From contig NC_064619.1 of the NCBI RefSeq assembly GCF_023898315.1, positions 302,350,150 to 302,414,149 of the forward strand: DNA of 64,000 bases. The letters run 5' to 3'. The position numbers and the translations under genes are program-made. The stretch's first letter is position 1. The number at the start of each line of letters is the position of its first letter. The notes under the pieces are model-generated. The model made no database searches. It saw only the letters and a program-made list of their open reading frames with translations, and was not told the origin of the DNA. Below are positions 1 through 10,419 of the stretch, piece by piece. Origin of the DNA: Schistocerca nitens. Taxonomy: Eukaryota > Arthropoda > Insecta > Orthoptera > Acrididae.

Positions 1-1
1 T

Positions 2-812
2 TCACAGACAAGTGTAGTAATTCATGGCCAACGAATAGATATGATAAGATATGCCGATGATATAGCTGTCCTAGCTGAAAGTGAAGAAGATCTTGCAGCC
101 CTACTGAATAGAATGAATAAAGTTATGGGGGAAGAATATAATATGAGAATTAATAAAGCAAAAACAAAAGTAATGGCATGCGACAAAAAAGATCAAGTGA
201 AAGTCCAAGTTCATGTAGGCAATGAACTGCTTCAACAAGTTGATAAATTTACTTATCTGGGCAGTAATATTACCAGGGATGGAAGGAGCAAGGCGGAAGT
301 GAGAAGTAGAATTGCTCAAGCAAAGGCTGCTTTTAACAAGAACAAAAACATCAGCCTTGAAATCAGGAAAAGATTTTTGAAATCAAATGTGTGGAGTGTG
401 GCATGCTATGGGTGTGAAACATGGACTCTTGGGACAGAGGAAGACCAGAAGCTAAGTTCTTTTGAAATGTGGTGCTATAGACGCATGCTCGAAATAAAAT
501 GTATCGACATGGTCACAAATGAAGTGGTTCTGGAAAGAGCAGGTGAGAAGAGAAGCTTCTGGAGTTTCATTGTTAAAAGAAGAGTGCAATTTACAGGCCA
601 TCTGTTAAGACATAAAGGAATCCTGAACACAATCATAGAGGTGATATGTGGAGGGATAAAGACCAAGAGGAAAACCACGGCTGAGGTACATGGATCAAAT
701 CGTGAAAGATGTGGGATGTAACACCTATAAAGAAATGAATAGGAAAGCTGAAAGACGCACAGAATGGAGACAAGTTGCCATTGTAGCTGTTGCAAACCAA
801 TCCTTGGATTGA
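2..812 (+). pseudogene. Reverse transcriptase C-terminal half (RTE clade), frameshifted
   Basis: The frame contains the catalytic palm motif RYADDIAVL (Tyr-Ala-Asp-Asp) about 13 codons after the window start. RTE landmarks follow: KFTYLGSNIT, NVWSVACYGCETWTLG, FEMWCYRRMLEIK and TGHLLRHKG. The first frame stops at 721. A neighbouring frame continues the family's C-terminus (DQIVKDVGCNTYKEM, then ERRTEWRQVAIVAVANQSLD) and stops at 810-812. There is therefore one frameshift near 650-675. The protein would prime and copy LINE RNA at the target site. The 5' part (endonuclease and fingers) lies outside the window. It is a dead copy, not a host gene. Confidence 0.85.
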
Positions 813-820
813 CCACTACT

Positions 821-849
821 GAAGAAGAAGAAGAAGAAGAAGAAGAAGA
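821..849 (+). repeat. (GAA)n microsatellite at LINE 3' end
   Basis: About nine uninterrupted GAA units directly after the LINE C-terminus and short 3' UTR. It marks the element's 3' terminus. Confidence 0.9.
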
Positions 850-1074
850 CATAATAAAGTGTCAGCAGTGTCAATGATTGTTGGTGTTGCAGATAGGCAA
901 GTGATAGGTTGTGGACAAGTCTAGCATTGGTTCCTGTGCAGCTGCCATTGCATTGGATTGCAGAGCGTTGCTGGGCAACAACAGTATGTGAAATGTTAAT
1001 GTGGTAGGAAAATAATTTCCGATAGTGTTTGAAGAATGTTTGATGCATACGGTAGTTGCCAGCAGACATATTTA

Positions 1075-1405
1075 AATATGTCTGCTTGTGTCTGTATATG
1101 TGTGGATGGATATGTGTGTGTGTGCGAGTGTATACCCGTCCTTTTTTCCCCCTAAGGTAAGTCTTTCCGCTCCCGGGATTGGAATGACTCCTTACCCTCT
1201 CCCTTAAAACCCACATCCTTTCGTCTTTCCCTCTCCTTCCCTCTTTCCTGATGAGGCAACAGTTTGTTGCGAAAGCTTGAATTCTGTGTGTATGTTTGTG
1301 TTTGTTTGTGTGTCTATCGACCTGCCAGCACTTTCATTTGGTAAGTCACATCATCTTTGTTTTTAGATATATTTTTCCTACGTGGAATGTTTCCCTCTAT
1401 TATAA

Positions 1406-1457
<52 letters not shown>
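1075..1457 (+). repeat. Interspersed repeat with (AT)n tail
   Basis: A TG-rich start, a pyrimidine-rich block with a Tc..CCTTACCCTCTCCCTT pattern, a second TG-rich block and then a 50-base (AT)n run at 1408-1457. I recognise this arrangement as a high-copy non-coding repeat of locust genomes, but cannot assign a class. No reading frame. It lies in the presumed intron upstream of the exon at 1678. Confidence 0.5.
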
Positions 1458-1461
<4 letters not shown>

Positions 1462-1677
1462 TTCATTTTGGGAGTCTACTTTCCAATTATATGTTTCTAC
1501 ATGTATTATTCGGTTTGCTGATAGAATTATTAATGAAAATACCCTTCAGTTTGTCTTGGTTATCACATTTATGACAGGCTACCATGAAATACGTAAAAAT
1601 AAGACAACACTTGTCACATGAACTCTTTATGTAATCTGAAGTAGTTTATCACTCATCTTTTGATTTCTTTCTTTCAG

Positions 1678-1853
1678 CTTCACTTCAGCTAACAAAAAGA
1701 CAATCGATTTATGATGGAGCAGGTAGTGGCAGTATCAGCAGGCCTAGTAATTTAATGATTCGTGCACCATTTTCTACAACTGAAGCTGTATATGGAGACC
1801 CAAGGACACCATTCCAAAATATTGATGCACATCGAAGGAGAACTTTTCTGTGA
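1678..1853 (+). CDS. 3'-terminal coding exon of an unidentified host gene
   Basis: A pyrimidine-rich tract ending TTTCTTTCAG at 1677 is a good splice acceptor. The exon starts with two bases completing a split codon, then 57 codons to TGA at 1851-1853. The tail is hydrophilic, Ser/Arg/Thr-rich, and includes SIYDGAGSGSIS, EAVYGDPRTPF and a basic C-terminus HRRRTFL. TPF and RTP sites could be proline-directed phosphorylation sites (inference). There is no transposon signature, and an AATAAA follows 177 bases after the stop. A second AG ten bases inside the exon is an alternative acceptor. I do not recognise the protein. Upstream exons lie outside the window. Confidence 0.6.
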
Positions 1854-2029
1854 TGAAGCCAGTGTGGACACTGGCATGTTGTAATTTATTGTTTAGTAGA
1901 TGTGTTGGTTCTGGAAACTGTGGTTTACAAGTGGGTCAGATGACGTGTTCCTGTGATACAACATTTAATGTAGTGTTGCTTCTTCTGGTGTTCTCTCCAC
2001 CTGAAGTGTTCAAATTGTGAAGTCCTGTA

Positions 2030-2035
2030 AATAAA
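2030..2035 (+). promoter_or_regulatory. Poly(A) signal AATAAA for the exon at 1678-1853
   Basis: Canonical hexamer 177 bases after the stop, followed by a T-rich stretch. It defines a 3' UTR of about 200 bases. A weaker ATTAAA with a downstream T12 run near 3232-3270 could serve a longer form. Confidence 0.55.
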
Positions 2036-3325
2036 GGAAAGTTTTTACTTTGTTCATTTGATACTACCTCATTCTCTGTTGAGTGAATGAAATTTTAATC
2101 CCACAGTTTTTATTGGAGTTTTTATTTTTTTACAGTAGCATTATCAAGATAAGTGTCTTGTAATTCTACACAAGAATAGTATGGAAGTTAAGTGGAAATG
2201 TTTGCCGGCTTTTAATATTACTTGTGTGAGAGAGACATCCCCCCAATTTTCTCCTTAATTTAAGAAGTAAGATTTTGTTAAGTTCAGTATAATTCTCATA
2301 GTTGAGAAATATGCTGCTGAGACAGATAGTCAACTGTAGAAGATAAGATCCATTACAGTGTCCTTATTATGAACTGGCTGCATTTGTTGTGTATTGACCA
2401 ATACTACTCAGTTAAGTTCCTGACACTGTTTAAAAATAGTTCTCCAAGGAATGAAACACAGGTACTGTACAAGGCCTTGATGTTTCTGGAAAGACATATT
2501 GTAGTTTAAGAAAAAAATATACAAAAAAGCTGAGCTGAGGGTTTATGCAGAAGCCACATTATATGTCTCCTACCAGGGCAGCCAAAGTGATAATTAAATA
2601 ATGCACCGCTGGCGGGGGGGGGGGGGGGGGGGGGGAATGCTTACAGCAGCAGACAAAGTAAAACTTAAATGAAAGTTAAACTGAGAAGTCTGTCTCATCC
2701 ATGTGAGTAAAAGGAAAATATGGAGTGTGTATTGGAAGCAAAGTTTTTAAAAATGGCTGTTATAACATTTATGTTAAAATCATCTGTGTTTCACTTCTTT
2801 TGTTCTGCTAATCTCGTTGACCTGGACTGCAGATTTAAAATTTCTGCTCCAAACAATTCATTCAGCAAGTAGAATGAATATACAGGTGGTGGATGTACAG
2901 ACATATAGGCTGTATTCAAGAGAAGGCATTTGTAAAATAGATAACTTCTCTGTCTTTGTGATTTGTACTCCCTCCCTCCCTCCTTTCCTGTCATATTCCC
3001 CCCCCCCCCCCCTTCCTTTCTTATTTGTGTGTTGTTATACTGTGCAGTCCTTTCCTTTGGTAACTGGCAATACCTGTTATTCCAAAAGTTAGCATTTCTG
3101 ATTGCTGTTGTCTGTTTTTAAAATGTTGCCTTGTTTAGTTTCATGTATAATGTTCATAAGTTACAGTCTTGGCTGTGTGAATGAGTCATTGTAATCTCTC
3201 TAATTTCGTTTGTACATTTGTTCTTATTTGAAATTAAAGTGTGTGTGAATCTACTTTTTTTTTTTTTGGCTTCCATTTCACTCCTACTCCAATATGCAAT
3301 GTTTTAGTCATGAGTGGGTGGAAAG
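2036..3325. other. Non-coding stretch with poly-G and poly-C runs
   Basis: No convincing reading frame. It holds a G22 run at 2614-2635, a C15 run at 2998-3012 and a T12 run near 3257. It is probably intergenic or a long alternative 3' UTR of the preceding exon. Confidence 0.5.
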
Positions 3326-3327
3326 AG

Positions 3328-3500
3328 TAGCCAGGTCGTGATGAAATCCCAATTCAGTTTTACAAAGAGTTAACTTAACTCGATGGCATTGGCCTCTTAC
3401 CTAAATTGCATTTGTCATGAAGCTCACACCTGCGAAATGTCCCAAGCGACCGGGAAAAAGCTCAGGTGACATTGGTATATAAGGAGGGCAACTTTGCACA
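3328..3500 (+). pseudogene. LINE reverse transcriptase fragment (fingers region)
   Basis: With stops and shifts, the conceptual translation gives PGRDEIPIQFYKELT and later AQVTLVYKEGN. These match the conserved RT pattern of Pro-Gly-x-Asp-Gly-Ile-Pro followed about 40 residues on by a Lys/Glu-Gly-Asp/Asn strand. The fragment is short and sits just upstream of the hAT relic. Family not assignable. Confidence 0.4.
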
Positions 3501-3599
3501 TTATGTAGAGGGAGCAGCAGGCAGGAAAAGTGCCAACTTAATGAACGTTGCAAATAGGCAATTTCTGCTTCCCTTGAAGGCAATTATACTATAACACCA

Positions 3600-5570
3600 A
3601 TCTATATTAGCATCAGTCGTAGGATATGGCACAAGCGTCTGGTAGTGGAGAAACTGTAGAATGTACTTTGTGCAGATCAAAATTTGCTATTGGTCATGGT
3701 GGGCGGTCTGACATTGTGAATCACATTAAGACGAAGAAACATTGCATGAGTGATCAAACGAAAAGAGCAAATTAATGTGTGAGTGACTATGTAAACTTAA
3801 AACCAGTAACAGAAATGGATAGGCAGTTGGCAGCACAAGAAGCTACCACAGTGCAATGCATAACCATAGCTTTAAGTCAATGGGATGTACTACAGCAGTT
3901 GTTAAAAAACTTTTCAATCCTAAATTCACATGTGGACACACAAAATGTAATGCAGTCATTTCAAATGTTATCGCTCCATAAGCAGCTAAGCAGGTTTTAA
4001 GTGAACTGAAAAGTGCTCGATTCATTTCTGTAATGATTGATACATCGAATCATCTGGATTTGAAGTTGCTTCCTCTCCTCATCAGGTATTTTCATGCTGA
4101 AAATGGCATCACATTGAAAGTGCTCAAATTGGTTTATTTAGATTTACTTCAGAATTATGTGCTGGAAGTTTTAAAGAAATATGATCTTGAGGGAAAAGTG
4201 ATTGCAGTTTCTGCAGACAATACTAACACCAATTTTGGTGGTAAGCAGAGGAAAGGAGAAAACAATTTGTTCTATAAACTACAACAGAACACAGTGAATA
4301 ATATAGTAGGTGTTGGCTGTCCAGCACATGTGGTGCACAATTCCTTACAAACTGGCTCAGATTGCCTACCCATCGACTGCCAGATAATTGTAAACAAAAT
4401 CTACCAGCATTTACACATATATACAGTAAGGGTTGAATCTCTGAAGTCATTCTGTAAGTTTACTGAAACTGAATACAAAACTGTACTTGGGCACAGCAAG
4501 ACAAGGTGGCTATCTCTGCAACCAGCATTGGAAAGAATTGTAGAGATATTTCCTGCTTTGAAATCATATTTCATTTCCCTTGATAAGTGTCCTGTTATCC
4601 TTAAACAATTCTTTGATAACCCTGTGTCTATTGTTCTTCTACGTTTTCTTGTTAGCCAGCTAAAACCTTTCTCCACAACAATTAAATGTATTGAGAAACA
4701 AGAAATCACAATAGTGGAAGTTTATCAAGAAATAAACAAATTATTGGGCAAATTACAATGTAGAAAATCTGAAAGATTTCTCACAACCTTTGTACATGAG
4801 ACTCTAAGAAAGCTGGAAGAAGAGGGTGAAATTACTGTAGAACAATTTCATATTTATGCTGACATCTTCTATGACTCTTGCATTGAGTATATTAAAGAAT
4901 GGTGTTTACCATTTCCCACACCTTTTAAAGCACCTGACTGGCTTAATAGTGAAAAGGAGCAGCTACAGAGGAAGGATATTCAGGACTGTTGTGTTTTTGT
5001 TAAAAGTATTGTACCAAATTTTCATGTCATGTGCACAGAACTTCATAAAAAATGAAGAAGGAGACAAAGAAAGTGTTAGTGCTACGTGGTGTAAAATATT
5101 TGCTTATTTCAAAAGTAAAAACATTAACATGAAAAACATGATTCACTTGGTGGAGTTTTTTCTGGCAATTCCTGGGTCAAATGCTGCTGTGGAACGTGTG
5201 TCTTCGTTAGTGAACTCTTTGTGGTCAGATGAAAAAAACAGAATGAAAGTTGAAACAGTGAGGCCTTGCTCATTGTCAAAACACACTTTAATGGTGTATC
5301 GTGTACTGACTTTTTTGATACAATTTCAAATGAAAATGCACTTCTTGATAAAGTACATAAAAGTGAAAAGTACGGTGATAGTGTGGCAGAATAATTGTAA
5401 AAAGTGATTTGGGATCATCTGAGTGCACGTTGTAAAGATAAACTTGTATGTGTATTAAATTTAGTCAATACGATATTTATGTCCCGTGTTGTTTTCTTCA
5501 TTGTCCCAGATTTTTCTCTAATTTATTTTAAATGTCCCCTTTTTCAGTGAAAATGAAATGGACACCCTAC
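3600..5570 (+). mobile_element. hAT DNA transposon relic
   Basis: A degenerate hAT element carrying a BED-type zinc finger, an RNase-H-like transposase core and a hAT dimerisation region. Its 3' end at 5561-5570 reads GGACACCCTA, the inverse of a CAGGGTGTCC-type hAT terminal repeat with a degenerate last base. I found no matching 5' terminal repeat, so the left end is lost or too diverged. The right end abuts the reverse-transcriptase frame of the opposite-strand LINE at 5571, so it probably inserted into that LINE. Confidence 0.75.
3626..5400 (+). pseudogene. hAT transposase, broken into several frames
   Basis: From ATG 3626, 49 codons encode a BED-like finger, ECTLCRSKF...DIVNHIKTKKH (Cys-x2-Cys...His-x5-His), ending at TAA 3773-3775. 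The next part (LAAQEATT, then a His-rich segment) is frameshifted. Bases 4033-5055 are one open frame with hAT landmarks: SADNTNTNFGG, GCPAHVVHNSLQTG and LGHSKTRWLSLQPALERI. A shift near 5040 leads to the C-terminal dimerisation motif IPGSNAAVERVSSLVNSLW at about 5170-5225, and another shift follows. A working transposase would cut and paste the element with 8-bp target duplications. At least three lesions make this copy inactive. Related host proteins are ZBED-type domesticated transposases, but the breaks argue against domestication. Confidence 0.85.
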
Positions 5571-7129
5571 CTTAGCAACAACTAGCAGCACTGAAATAGG
5601 ATGTTAATTTCCCATGTCATCTGGTGAGCCTTTCTTGAACAACAGTCTTATTTGAGCATATTTTAACACATCTGGGAAATAGAAATGTCCTTCCTGAAAT
5701 GACTCATTAATAATTTTAGCCACTGGATGAGAATTGATGTTATAAACAGCCTTGACTACAGTGGTCAGAATTTCGTCCCACCCAGCTAATTTCTTGCTTT
5801 TTATAGACACTATAGCATTTTCAACATCTTTTGGGATAATTCGTTTGAATGTTTTAAGGCTTGCATTTGTTTCATATTTAAAAGGTTGACATCTACCTTG
5901 TCCTTGTGGGCTGTGATATCTACTTCTGATTTTGCCATGTTTATGAAAAAAATCATTGAAACTGTATGACATTTAAAAAGTATCTATAATTATATCATTT
6001 TTAATTTTTATTTGGACAATTTCTTGGCACTTGTTCTTCACTCCCAACGCAGATTTGACGACACCCCAAATTGCCTTTGATTTATTTTCATGTTTACTAA
6101 TATACAGGTTGTTAGCCAATTTTTTCCTGCTTGTACATCTTTTTTGAATGTATTCTTATATCTCTTTACATACCTCACAAAGTCAGCATTTTTATAACTT
6201 TTTAACTCTTTGTGAAGCTGTCTTTTCCTGGCACTAGAAACTTTTATTCCTGGTGTAATCTAGTTTATTTTGTTGGCCACTCTCTGTTGCCAGGCCTTAG
6301 GGGGGAAAGTTTCGTTGAAAACATCTAGGAAACAGTTTAGGAATGTTTAGAAATTTTTTTCACTTGACACACTATTATTTAGAGGCCAGTTTATAGTTCT
6401 CAGTTGGTTAGAAAGTATATTTACATTCTCTTTACTAAAGTTCCTTTTAAAACATGTTTTCTTATAATCTGGTTTCCCTATTTTTGGAAGCTCTATGAGC
6501 AGTGCTGAATGATCTGATATGCCTAAATCTAAACAGAATTTGCTTCCATCCTCAAACTGATGATTTGTCAGAATATTGTCAATACATGTTTCAGATTGGC
6601 TATTCCTTCTAGTACATTCAGTGAAATTTATATTAAAAGCATCTTTCTGAATTAAGTCACAAAAATTTACAGTGTAATTATTATCATTTATTACATTTAT
6701 ATTAAAGTCTAATGCAATTAAAAATTTTTTCTGTAGTCTTTCTAATTAACAGTGAAATTTGGATAAAAAGAATTTTGTAACAGCACTTCCAGGAATTTTG
6801 TACAGAGATACAATTAGCGCCACAGCCCAACTTTCAAAATTACCTTCCCCATTCAAATAATGAAACAAAGTTCTATCTTTAAAATTTAACGAGTCATTTA
6901 GAAGGATGCAGCAGCCCCCACGAGATCTGTTACCTCTACAAAAGCCACTGGCAACTGTAAAATATTCAATTTTGTTTACAATCCCTATAATGCATTTTGT
7001 CAGCCACTGTTTGTTTAAACATACAATTTTTAAATTTGAACATTCTGAAAGTAAAATTTGAAGTTCATCAATTTTTGAAGAACGTGAGTTACAAAAATCT
7101 GAGAAGGTACCATTTATATTCCAATGCAT
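5571..7129 (-). pseudogene. LINE ORF2 remnant: APE-type endonuclease and RT start
   Basis: The 7129-6746 frame begins HWNINGTFSDF and has IVCLNKQWLT where the family has Leu-Asn-Glu-Thr-Trp-Leu, so the catalytic Glu is replaced by Lys. Further segments in shifting frames give SETCIDNILTN and LGISDHSALLIEL (catalytic Asp/His region) around 6600-6480. Then the RT frame at 5972-5604 has KKLAGWDEILTTVVKAV and YAQIRLLFKKGSPDD, ending as HPISVLLVVAK at the hAT junction. No palm (Phe/Tyr-x-Asp-Asp) motif remains. Inactive. Confidence 0.7.
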
Positions 7130-7199
7130 TAGAAAATGTTTATTGCTGTTTTGAATGCTTTTAAGTAAATCATTTGTTGGAATATATATATTTTTTTAT

Positions 7200-8246
7200 T
7201 TTCTGTTGATTCTTTTGTTTTAACATCCTTTCCACACTTTGTCAGTTTCCCTGATTATTGATGATTTTGCAAATGTCCAAAAACATTTTACTCAGAGTCA
7301 CTAGGCCTGGCCTATTTAGATGTTCACCATCAATACCCAGACATTTGTTACTTATAAATTTGTTTGGGTTTATAAATACCATGCCAAGCTTATCACACTG
7401 GTCTGTAATTCCATTGTTTATTTTATTTATGTTTAAGTGTCACTAACCAATCTCCTGTGCAAAATAGCACTTATTACCAGTCTTGAGTTACTATACAAAG
7501 ACTTTGCAGTACGAATCAAGTTTCGAGATTCAATAATGACTTAGACCTCACTGCTCTGTCGAACAGAGTTTGTCCCAACATGTAGGAATACGCCCTTGAA
7601 ATTTGATTTCAGTTTGACAAGTTTTGGTTAGTAGCAATGTTTTCTAAATGGTTGTTTAGTTGCTCCGGCCTGGCCACATGTCAACTTTTGAATTTGGCAA
7701 AACGATATTTTTAAGTAAGGAGTCTCCTATGAAGAGAAATTCTTCTTTCCAATTTACAGAAACCTTACTTTGCGGCTTAATTTTCTTTTTCTTGTAAGGA
7801 ACACTGCAACTCTGGTATTTATTTTCCGAGTTTGTGTTGTTTAACTGCTGGCCTATATCATTACGAACTGATTTAGATGCTTTTGTGGAATCTTGTGAAA
7901 TATCGCTACGTTTGCCAAAATTTTTGTTTTCACATTGGACTTGCTCTAAAGCCGATATAGCTGCATTTGTTACTTCGTCTATTTGTGAATTGGACTGATT
8001 CGAATTGTTTATAGACCTATCACTACACGTGGTCTTGAGGTTATGTTTTTCACTCTCACGATTCACGCTACTGCATATTTTGCGATTCTTCACATCAGTA
8101 TTTTCTTTCGTGAGTAATAATAGTTCAGATTTTAGAGTGTTAATTTTGTTTTGCAGTCCTTTGTGACGACATCTTTTGTTTTCACTTCCGGAGTGATGTA
8201 TTTTCATCATGTAAATAGTCCAGACATGACCACTGAACATCGTCAT
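7200..8246 (-). pseudogene. LINE ORF1 with coiled coil and SGNH-hydrolase-like domain
   Basis: The first 196 residues (8246-7656) hold a leucine-rich segment (residues ~30-55, LQNKINTLKSELLLLTKE) suited to a coiled coil. A polar linker and the SGNH block I motif FIGDSLLKNI (Gly174-Asp-Ser176) follow. After a frameshift the domain continues on the same strand with VFLHVGTNSVR near 7583-7560 (block III Gly-x-Asn) and IDGEHLNRPGL near 7334-7300 (block V Asp-x-x-His). So all three catalytic blocks of an SGNH/GDSL esterase fold survive in order. ORF1 esterase domains are known in CR1-type LINEs; the role is thought to be in RNP or membrane handling. The copy is broken. Confidence 0.7.
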
Positions 8247-8452
8247 CGATGAATTTTAACGATTTTTCGCGCACGTTTTGTGCAACCAATAGTTGCATTT
8301 CACGCTCAGAATACCTTTTACCACACTTTTAAACATATTTTACACAATGAGCCATTAATCTCGCCGTTTTTCACGAGGTATGTGCCACTGCACTGTTCTG
8401 CAGGCGCAATGTTAGATATCTTAAGCTTTCAGAATAAAGTTAAGTTCAGATC

Positions 8453-8582
8453 GGTGGCTGATAGGAGCTGCAGTACAGGCATTGACATGTACGGTCGTTT
8501 CCTTGAGCAACAGCCTTGGTGGCTGATAGGAGCTGCAGTACAGGCATTGACATGTACGGTCGTTTCCTTGAGCCACAGCCTT
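8453..8582. repeat. 65-bp tandem duplication (two copies)
   Basis: The unit starting GGTGGCTGATAGGAGCTGCA occurs at 8453 and again at 8518, with a single mismatch (GAGCAAC versus GAGCCAC). Near identity points to a recent duplication or to LINE promoter monomers. Confidence 0.9.
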
Positions 8583-8918
8583 ATACGTCAATTTGGTTTG
8601 GGCGGATGGTGAAAATAGAGTTACCATGAGGAATTCGAGCGACTATGTAAATAACTGTCGGTATTTTTCTCTGGCAGTTATCGTTATTCGCTCACAGTTT
8701 TAGTTCTCTTGCAGTTAACGGGCTACCACTACAGGCAACCTGGAAGTTTGCAACTGTGTTCCTGACTCCAGTTAGAGGTCGTAGACCCCGGTGATATTTC
8801 CAGAGACGATGATTACTGGAGTGAACAAATATTTTCGTACTGCTTCGGAAATAGCCGCTGGCCACCAGGGAGGAGGAGGAGGGGGGGATAACAAGTAACA
8901 TAAAACATTTGAATATAA

Positions 8919-9012
8919 TACTTATTATCCTCATTATTTGTCAGGAGATTGTCAAAATATGTGAATACTTATTATCCTCATTATTTGTCAGGAGATTGTC
9001 AAAATACGTGAA
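8919..9012. repeat. 47-bp tandem duplication (two copies)
   Basis: The unit CTTATTATCCTCATTATTTG... begins at 8921 and repeats at 8968 with one or two mismatches. The surrounding 9.0-9.78 kb is AT-rich and shows no gene. Confidence 0.85.
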
Positions 9013-9884
9013 TATATTACAGTAAAGTGGAGCTGCTAATATCTGCAGGTTAATACACTGCCAGAATAAAACATAGTTATGCAGATTTAATAAATTTATC
9101 ATTCACAGAATACCTGATCTTGACTGTTGTAACTAATTCTATTAAAACTCAAATATAGCAGAATTTTTACTCAAGCTGGTCTAACAGTCCTTGTTAAGAT
9201 ATTCACCTATAGAATATAAGGAGTTGCCTATAAAAAAAGTATTTCAAACTCATTCTAAACTGCGATTTATCTGAAAGCAAGTTTTTAATGGTTGCTGAGT
9301 TGCTGGCTATTTATTCAAAATGTGTATTCATGAATATTGGACGCCTTTTTGGACCAAGGTAATTGATTTTAGGTCTTAATGTAGATTGTTGTTCTTATTC
9401 CTAGTATGATGTTCTTATTCCTAGTATTGATATTATGTATTGAGAAATTGGTTGGAAATACTTGCAACAAATTTCATTTAGGAATAAATGTACTAGGAAG
9501 CAGTGGTTACAATATGAAGTTCCTTGAACAGGTTTCTACACGATGTTCGTGAATTTACACTGCAAATGATTCTTATTACACGCTTTTGCACAGTAAAAAC
9601 TTTTGCTCGGTTTGATGAGTTACCTCAGAATATGATTCCATATGAGAAAAATAGAATGAAAGCAAGCAAAGTATGTAATTTTTTTTATATTTGTATCTCC
9701 TACATCTGAAATAATTTTCACGCAAATGAAGACTTGTTTAGGTGCTTCAGATATTCTGTGGTATGCTCTTCCCAAATGAATTTATTATTATTGTTGTTGT
9801 TGTTGTTGTGCTCTTCAGTCCAGAGCCTGGTTTGATGCAGCTCTCCATGCTACTCTATCCTGTGCAAGCTTCTTCATCGCCCAG

Positions 9885-10401
9885 AAGTGTGCGATTTGCA
9901 GGGGGGGATGGGGGGGATTTCCCCCCCTCTGCATCAGACCATCCCCTCCTCTGGTTTTACTTTATGCATCCCAACCTGGGATGTTTATTTCCCACGCACT
10001 GGAGTAAACCTTTACATATAATTTAAATTTGTGGAGCCGAATACTGAAAGTTTTTAATAAGTCTTACTATTAATACTATTAATATGTTTCAGTTTTCTAT
10101 CATCAGAATAAGTACAACTTTCCACAAATGTGCCTCTACTTTTTGAATTCCCCTCGTATATCTGTACCCGTATGTAGATGTTTTTGTAAATGAGCTTTAC
10201 CTATAATGTGCTTTTAAAGATATAACAAGGAATGGCTTTTCTGATAGTGCATACACGTCAATAGTGAGTTTCAGCATTAACATATATTTATAAATAGCTG
10301 TTTAACCATGCGTAACGTCACGGTCCAAGCTAGTCACATATGTAATTCTACTAACCCCCTAAGACATCTCTCCCACTGGTAAAAGCACAAATCGCACCCT
10401 G
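9885..10401. mobile_element. hAT-type MITE, 517 bp, with 8-bp target duplication
   Basis: The insertion point is fixed by comparison with the uninterrupted LINE near 15820. Flanks are TCGCCCAG (9877-9884) and TCTCCCAG (10402-10409), an 8-bp duplication with one mismatch. Ends are AAGTGTGCGATTTG on the left and, inverted on the right, CAGGGTGCGATTTG (12 of 14 match). The CAGGG-type end and 8-bp duplication are hAT hallmarks. A G-run/C-run palindrome lies near 9901-9930. No transposase, so it would need an enzyme in trans. Confidence 0.8.
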
Positions 10402-10419
10402 TCTCCCAGTACCTACTGC

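Larger units (their letters stand above)
1..850 (+). mobile_element. RTE-type LINE, 3' part, cut by window edge
   Basis: This is the 3' end of a non-LTR retrotransposon. Its reverse-transcriptase frame is already open at base 2 and runs through palm and C-terminal domains to about 812. It finishes in a (GAA)n simple repeat at 821-849, the kind of short-repeat tail typical of RTE elements. It lies upstream of the splice acceptor at 1677 in the same orientation, so it probably sits in an intron of that host gene. It is related to, but clearly different from, the LINE at 15.7-19.0 kb. Confidence 0.85.
5571..8250 (-). mobile_element. CR1/Jockey-like LINE with SGNH-type ORF1, truncated 3'
   Basis: Read on the - strand, the order is ORF1 (8246 to about 7200), endonuclease (7129 to about 6450) and the start of reverse transcriptase (5972 to 5571). 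The palm domain and the 3' end are missing because the element is cut at 5571 by the hAT terminus. That is unusual, as LINEs normally lose the 5' end. Numerous stops and shifts make it an old copy. The 65-bp tandem repeat at 8453-8582 lies upstream of ORF1 and could belong to its 5' UTR. Confidence 0.7.
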
